This document shows positions 60,368-64,000 of a DNA stretch of 64,000 nucleotides, in pieces. The notes below the pieces were generated by a model. The model was not told the DNA's origin. It worked only from the letters and a program-made list of their open reading frames with translations, and made no database searches. A program made the position numbers and the translations under genes. The number at the start of each line of letters is the position of its first letter. Position 1 is the first letter of the stretch. Origin of the DNA: Kitasatospora xanthocidica (lineage in GTDB: Bacteria; Actinomycetota; Actinomycetes; Streptomycetales; Streptomycetaceae); NCBI RefSeq assembly GCF_014656195.1, contig NZ_BNBY01000006.1, positions 393,715 to 457,714 of the forward strand, in the 5' to 3' direction.

Positions 60368-61582
60368 ATGACCTCTGCCCCGGACCCCCGCACCCCGCTG
60401 GACCGCGCCCGCGCCCTGCTCCGCACCGCCCCCGTGGTGGACGGCCACAACGACCTCCCCTGGGCGATGCGCGAGCAGGCCGGGTACGACCTCGGCGCGC
60501 TCGACCTCGCCGCCGACCAGAGCGACCGCCTCCACACCGACCTCGCCCGCCTCGCGGAGGGCGGGGTCGGCGCGCAGTTCTGGTCCGTCTACGTGCCCGC
60601 CTCGCTGGCCGGCGACCACGCGGTGAGCGCCACCCTGGAACAGGTCGACTTCGTCCACGCCCTCGTCGAGCGCTACCCCGACCGGCTCCGCCTGGCCCGC
60701 ACCGCCGCCGACATGGAGGCCGCCCGCGCCGAGGGCCGGATCGCCTCCCTCATGGGCGCCGAGGGCGGCCACTCCATCGACTGCTCGCTCGCCACCCTGC
60801 GCGCCCTGTACGAGCTCGGCGTGCGCTACCTGACGCTCACCCACAACGACAACGTGCCGTGGGCCGACTCCGCGACCGACAAGCCGGTGGCCGGCGGGCT
60901 GACCCGCTTCGGCGAGGAGGTCGTCCGGGAGATGAACCGGCTCGGCATGCTCGTCGACCTCTCGCACGTCTCCGCCGACACCATGCGGGACGCCCTGCGG
61001 GTCACCGAGGCGCCGGTCGTCTTCTCGCACTCCTCCGCCCGCGCCGTCTGCGACCACCCGCGCAACATCCCGGACGACGTGCTCGCCCAGTTGCCCGCCA
61101 ACGGCGGCGTGGCGATGGCCACCTTCGTCCCCAAGTTCATCCTGCCCGCGGCCATCGAATGGACCCTGGCCGCCGACGAGAACATGCGCGCCCACGGCTT
61201 CCACCCGCTGGACACCACCCCGCCGGCCATGGAACGCCAGCGCGCCTTCGAGGCCGGGCGCCCCCGCCCGATCGCCACCCCGGCCACCGTCGCCGACCAC
61301 CTCGACCACATGCGCGAGGTCGCCGGCATCGACCACATCGGCATCGGCGGCGACTTCGACGGCACCGCCTTCCTCCCGGACGGCCTGGACTCGGTGGCCG
61401 GCTACCCCAACCTCGTCGCCGAACTCCTGCGCCGCCACTGGTCGGAGGCCGACCTCGCCAAGCTCACCTGGCACAACGCCGTCCGCGTCCTGCGCGACGC
61501 CGAATCCGCCGCCACCACCCTGCGCGCCACCCGCCGCCCCTCCATCGCCACCATCGCCCAGCTGGACGGCACCAAGCCCTGA
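60368..61582 (+). CDS. Membrane (renal-type) dipeptidase, M19 family
   Basis: 404 residues. Zinc ligands: DGHNDLPW (His, Asp), [10 protein letters not shown] (bridging Glu), LVDLSHVS and [10 protein letters not shown] (His), GIGGDFDGT (Asp). Hydrolyses dipeptides and some beta-lactams. No signal peptide, so cytosolic. ATG 60368; the reading frame ends 12 bp from the convergent CoA-binding gene. Confidence 0.93.
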   Translation: MTSAPDPRTPLDRARALLRTAPVVDGHNDLPWAMREQAGYDLGALDLAADQSDRLHTDLARLAEGGVGAQFWSVYVPASLAGDHAVSATLEQVDFVHALVERYPDRLRLARTAADMEAARAEGRIASLMGAEGGHSIDCSLATLRALYELGVRYLTLTHNDNVPWADSATDKPVAGGLTRFGEEVVREMNRLGMLVDLSHVSADTMRDALRVTEAPVVFSHSSARAVCDHPRNIPDDVLAQLPANGGVAMATFVPKFILPAAIEWTLAADENMRAHGFHPLDTTPPAMERQRAFEAGRPRPIATPATVADHLDHMREVAGIDHIGIGGDFDGTAFLPDGLDSVAGYPNLVAELLRRHWSEADLAKLTWHNAVRVLRDAESAATTLRATRRPSIATIAQLDGTKP

Positions 61583-61594
61583 GGCCGGCGCGCC

Positions 61595-62008
61595 CTAGGC
61601 CAGCAGCGGGATCTCGATCGCCGGGCACTTGTCCATCACCATGGCCAGCCCGGCCTCCCGGGTCCGCTCGTACGCGGCCTCGTCGATCACGCCGAGCTGG
61701 AACCAGACGGCCTTCGCCCCGGCGGCCACCGCCTGGTCGGCCACCTCCCCGGCCAGCGCGCTGTTCACGAACACGTCCACCACGTCGACCGGGAACGGGA
61801 TCTCGGCGAGCGAGGCGTAGCCCTGCTCGCCGAGGACCGTCTCGGCCTTCGGGTGCACGGGCACCACGCGCTTGCCGTAGCGCTGGAGCACCCGGGCCAC
61901 GCCGTGGGCGGCCCGGGCGGTGTTGGTGGAGAGGCCGACCACGGCCCAGGTGTCACCGGTGCCGGTGAGGATCTCGCGGACCGTCGCTTCGTCGCCGTAG
62001 CTAGTCAT
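61595..62008 (-). CDS. CoA-binding domain protein (YccU-like)
   Basis: 137 residues. A Rossmann-type CoA_binding_2 fold with WAVVGLSTNTARAAHGVARV, YGKRVVPVHPKAETVLG, VDVVDVFVNSAL and KAVWFQLGVIDEAA. Function unknown beyond CoA or nucleotide binding. ATG 62008. Confidence 0.9.
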   Translation of the reverse strand: MTSYGDEATVREILTGTGDTWAVVGLSTNTARAAHGVARVLQRYGKRVVPVHPKAETVLGEQGYASLAEIPFPVDVVDVFVNSALAGEVADQAVAAGAKAVWFQLGVIDEAAYERTREAGLAMVMDKCPAIEIPLLA

Positions 62009-62095
62009 GCCGGTAGCAACGACGGGCGCGGGTGCGGGATTCCGGGGCGGGGGCAGGTGCCGGAGGCTCGTCCTCGGACCGGGGAACACGGAAGT

Positions 62096-62120
62096 GCCCG
62101 CCCCCGGGTACGGGGCGGGC
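62096..62120 (-). terminator. Terminator of the UDP-glucose dehydrogenase gene
   Basis: 9-bp arms GCCCGCCCC with a 7-nt loop, just downstream of the dehydrogenase stop. Confidence 0.6.
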
Positions 62121-62135
62121 GCTCGGAGCAGGGGG

Positions 62136-63506
62136 TCAGCTGGGGCGGCCGAGGGCGCGGTAGGTCCAGCCGGCGGCGCGCCAGGCGTCGGCGTCGAGGA
62201 CGTTGCGGCCGTCGAGGAGGCGGCGTTCGGCGACGACGGCGCCGAGTTCGGCCGGGTCCAGCTCACGGAACTCGGCCCACTCGGTGAGGTGGAGGACGAC
62301 GTGGGCGCCCTCGGCGGCCTCCAGTGCGGAGTCGGCGTAGGCGAGGGAGGGGAACATCTTGCGGGCGTTGTCCACGGCCTTCGGGTCGTAGACGGTGACC
62401 TGGGCGCCCTGGAGCTGGATCTGGGCGGCCACGTTGAGGGCGGGGGAGTCCCGGATGTCGTCCGAGTTGGGCTTGAAGGCGGCGCCGAGGACGGCGACCC
62501 GGCGGCCCAGGAAGCCGCCACCGCACTGTTCGCGGGCCAGCTCGACCATCCGGGAGCGGCGCCGCATGTTGATCGAGTCGACCTCGCGCAGGAAGGTCAG
62601 TGCCTGGTCGGCGCCGAGCTCGCCGGCCCTGGCCATGAACGCGCGGATGTCCTTGGGCAGGCAGCCGCCGCCGAAGCCGAGGCCGGAGTTGAGGAACTTG
62701 CGGCCGATCCGCTCGTCGTGGCCGAGCGCGGTGGAGAGCAGGGTGACGTCCGCGCCGGCCGCCTCGCAGACCTCGGCCATCGCGTTGATGAAGGAGATCT
62801 TGGTGGCCAGGAAGGAGTTGGCGGCCGCCTTGACCAGCTCGGCGGTCGCGTAGTCGGCGACCAGGAACGGCACCCCGGCCGCGATCGGCTCCGCGTACAC
62901 CTCGCGCAGCAGCCGCTCGGCCCGCTCGCTCTGGGTGCCGACCACGATCCGGTCCGGCCGCAGGGTGTCCTGGACGGCGAAGCCCTCACGCAGGAACTCC
63001 GGGTTCCAGGCGAGTTCGGCGCCCTCGCCGGCCGGCGCCAGCGCGGCCAGCCGCTCGGCCAGCCGGGCCGCCGAGCCGACCGGGACGGTGGACTTGCCGA
63101 CCACCAGGGCCGGGCGGGTCAGGTGCGGCGCCAGCTCGTCGATCGCGGTGTCGACGTAGGACATGTCGGCGGCGAACTCGCCCTTGCGCTGCGGAGTGTT
63201 GACGCAGACGAAGTGCACGTCGGCGAACTCGGCGACCTCCTGGACGGAGGTGGTGAAGCGCAGTCGCCCGGTCGATCCTCCCTCCTTGCCCGCCTTCGGC
63301 GAGGAGGGGCCCACGTGCCCGGCCACGTGCTTGAGCAGCAGCTCGGACAGTCCCGGCTCGTACATCGGGACGCGGCCCGCGGTGAGCATGGCGATCTTGT
63401 CGGGGTCGATGTCCAGACCCAGCACCTCGAAGCCGAACTCGGCCATCGCGGCGGCATGCGTGGCGCCGAGGTAGCCGGTGCCGATCACGGAGATGCGGAG
63501 GGTCAC
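62136..63506 (-). CDS. UDP-glucose 6-dehydrogenase
   Basis: 456 residues. NAD-binding ISVIGTGYLGATHAAAM, WNPEFLREGFAV, catalytic Cys in LGFGGGCLPKDIRAF, and LGAAFKPNSDDIRDSPAL are present. Oxidises UDP-glucose to UDP-glucuronate for cell-surface polysaccharides or teichuronic acid. GTG 63506. A ~15-residue insertion (SSPKAGKEGGSTGR) follows the first nucleotide domain's LLLKHVAGHVG. Named ugd/udg in other species. Confidence 0.94.
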   Translation of the reverse strand: MTLRISVIGTGYLGATHAAAMAEFGFEVLGLDIDPDKIAMLTAGRVPMYEPGLSELLLKHVAGHVGPSSPKAGKEGGSTGRLRFTTSVQEVAEFADVHFVCVNTPQRKGEFAADMSYVDTAIDELAPHLTRPALVVGKSTVPVGSAARLAERLAALAPAGEGAELAWNPEFLREGFAVQDTLRPDRIVVGTQSERAERLLREVYAEPIAAGVPFLVADYATAELVKAAANSFLATKISFINAMAEVCEAAGADVTLLSTALGHDERIGRKFLNSGLGFGGGCLPKDIRAFMARAGELGADQALTFLREVDSINMRRRSRMVELAREQCGGGFLGRRVAVLGAAFKPNSDDIRDSPALNVAAQIQLQGAQVTVYDPKAVDNARKMFPSLAYADSALEAAEGAHVVLHLTEWAEFRELDPAELGAVVAERRLLDGRNVLDADAWRAAGWTYRALGRPS

Positions 63507-63764
63507 GGGTTCTCCCTGGAGGCGGACTCGACCGGTCCGGGTCGCGGACCCGACCGGTACGGATGCCCCTGATGCTATCCGCCCTGCCAGGGCGCACCGG
63601 GACCGGCCGCACGCCCGGAACGCTAGGCAGCCGCAGGTGGGAGCCCTAGGATCTCTACTGAACGGTAGTTAACACCGGATTCGACGGCGATCGGACCGGT
63701 TCGATCGGACCGGATCCGACTTCGGTCACTGGGACTCCGGTCACTGGACGACGAGGCAGGCATC
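63507..63764. promoter_or_regulatory. Divergent promoter region before acyl-CoA dehydrogenase
   Basis: 258 bp. CTACTGAACGGTAG at 63655-63668 is an imperfect palindrome followed by TTAACA, and CGATCGGACCGG occurs twice at about 63690 and 63704. A TetR-type fatty-acid regulator site is conceivable but unproven. Confidence 0.3.
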
Positions 63765-64000
63765 ATGGCTGGCAGCGCAGGGGCGGCTGACTTCGATCTC
63801 TTCCGTATCTCCGAGGAGCACGAGATGCTCCGTGAGGCGGTGCGTTCGCTGGCCGAGGCGAAGATCGCTCCGTTCGCGGCGGAGGTGGACGAGCAGGGGC
63901 GGTTCCCGCAGGAGGCGTTGGACGCGTTGCAGGGCAGTGACCTGCATGCGGTGCACGTGCCGGAGGTGTACGGCGGTGCGGGTGCGGACGCGTTGGCGAC
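63765..64000 (+). CDS. Acyl-CoA dehydrogenase, 5' part (runs off the window)
   Basis: The first 78 residues: FDLFRISEEHEMLREAVRSL, AEAKIAPFAAEVDEQGRFP and HAVHVPEVYGGAGADALAT, the N-terminal helical domain of acyl-CoA dehydrogenases (~380 aa normally). Catalyses alpha,beta-dehydrogenation in fatty-acid beta-oxidation. ATG 63765; complete gene not visible. Confidence 0.9.
   Translation, partial: MAGSAGAADFDLFRISEEHEMLREAVRSLAEAKIAPFAAEVDEQGRFPQEALDALQGSDLHAVHVPEVYGGAGADALA

Overview
The window is about 64 kb of very GC-rich DNA with strong third-position G/C bias, GTG starts, four-base start/stop overlaps and long GC hairpin terminators. Gene content and order (deoC, phosphomannomutase, purine nucleoside phosphorylase, quinone-type lpdA, DeoR regulator, accA/pccB/pccE, birA, adenylate cyclase, GGDEF protein, hutH; then hutU-hutF-hutI, purK-purE) point to a chromosome of the Streptomycetaceae. 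Streptomyces or Kitasatospora are the best guesses. I saw no tRNA, rRNA, CRISPR array or replication origin.

Layout. 0.2-10.2 kb: an ECF sigma factor, a small-molecule kinase, and nucleoside/deoxyribose catabolism (deoC, two coupled aldehyde dehydrogenases, phosphomannomutase, purine nucleoside phosphorylase). A shared 12-bp palindrome lies upstream of deoC and the phosphorylase. 10.4-16.9 kb: an unexpected poly-gamma-glutamate-type locus: a double sensor/HAMP membrane protein, PgsB, PgsC, a secreted NlpC/P60 peptidase and a divergent secreted protein. A 166-bp MITE-like inverted-repeat element follows. 17-31 kb: conserved housekeeping block with lpdA, DeoR regulator, biotin-dependent acyl-CoA carboxylase subunits, Maf, biotin ligase, adenylate cyclase and a GAF-GGDEF protein. 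31-33 kb: TetR regulator divergent from a macrolide-type glycosyltransferase, with three palindromic operators between them. 33-42.7 kb: histidine utilisation (hutH, RpiR-type regulator, hutU, an M20 amidohydrolase, hutF, hutI), forming a route from histidine to glutamate through N-formylglutamate. 42.7-50.9 kb: an accessory island of XRE/DUF397/DUF6879 modules, gene remnants, a small ATPase operon, and a two-gene cassette of a 49-residue Gly/Asp-rich peptide translationally coupled to a protein-isoaspartyl-methyltransferase-like enzyme. That cassette has the hallmarks of an aspartimide-forming RiPP (imiditide-like) and is my best candidate for an undescribed system. 51-64 kb: S9 peptidase and POT peptide transporter, a two-component system, GtrA protein, purK-purE, a membrane dipeptidase, UDP-glucose dehydrogenase and the start of an acyl-CoA dehydrogenase.

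How the parts relate. Nucleoside salvage, histidine catabolism and peptide uptake/hydrolysis are all nutrient-recovery functions. Adenylate cyclase is encoded here, and two nearly identical Crp-like palindromes sit upstream of accA and of the two-component system, so a cAMP link is possible. All names come from reading motifs and recalled family features; no database search was run.
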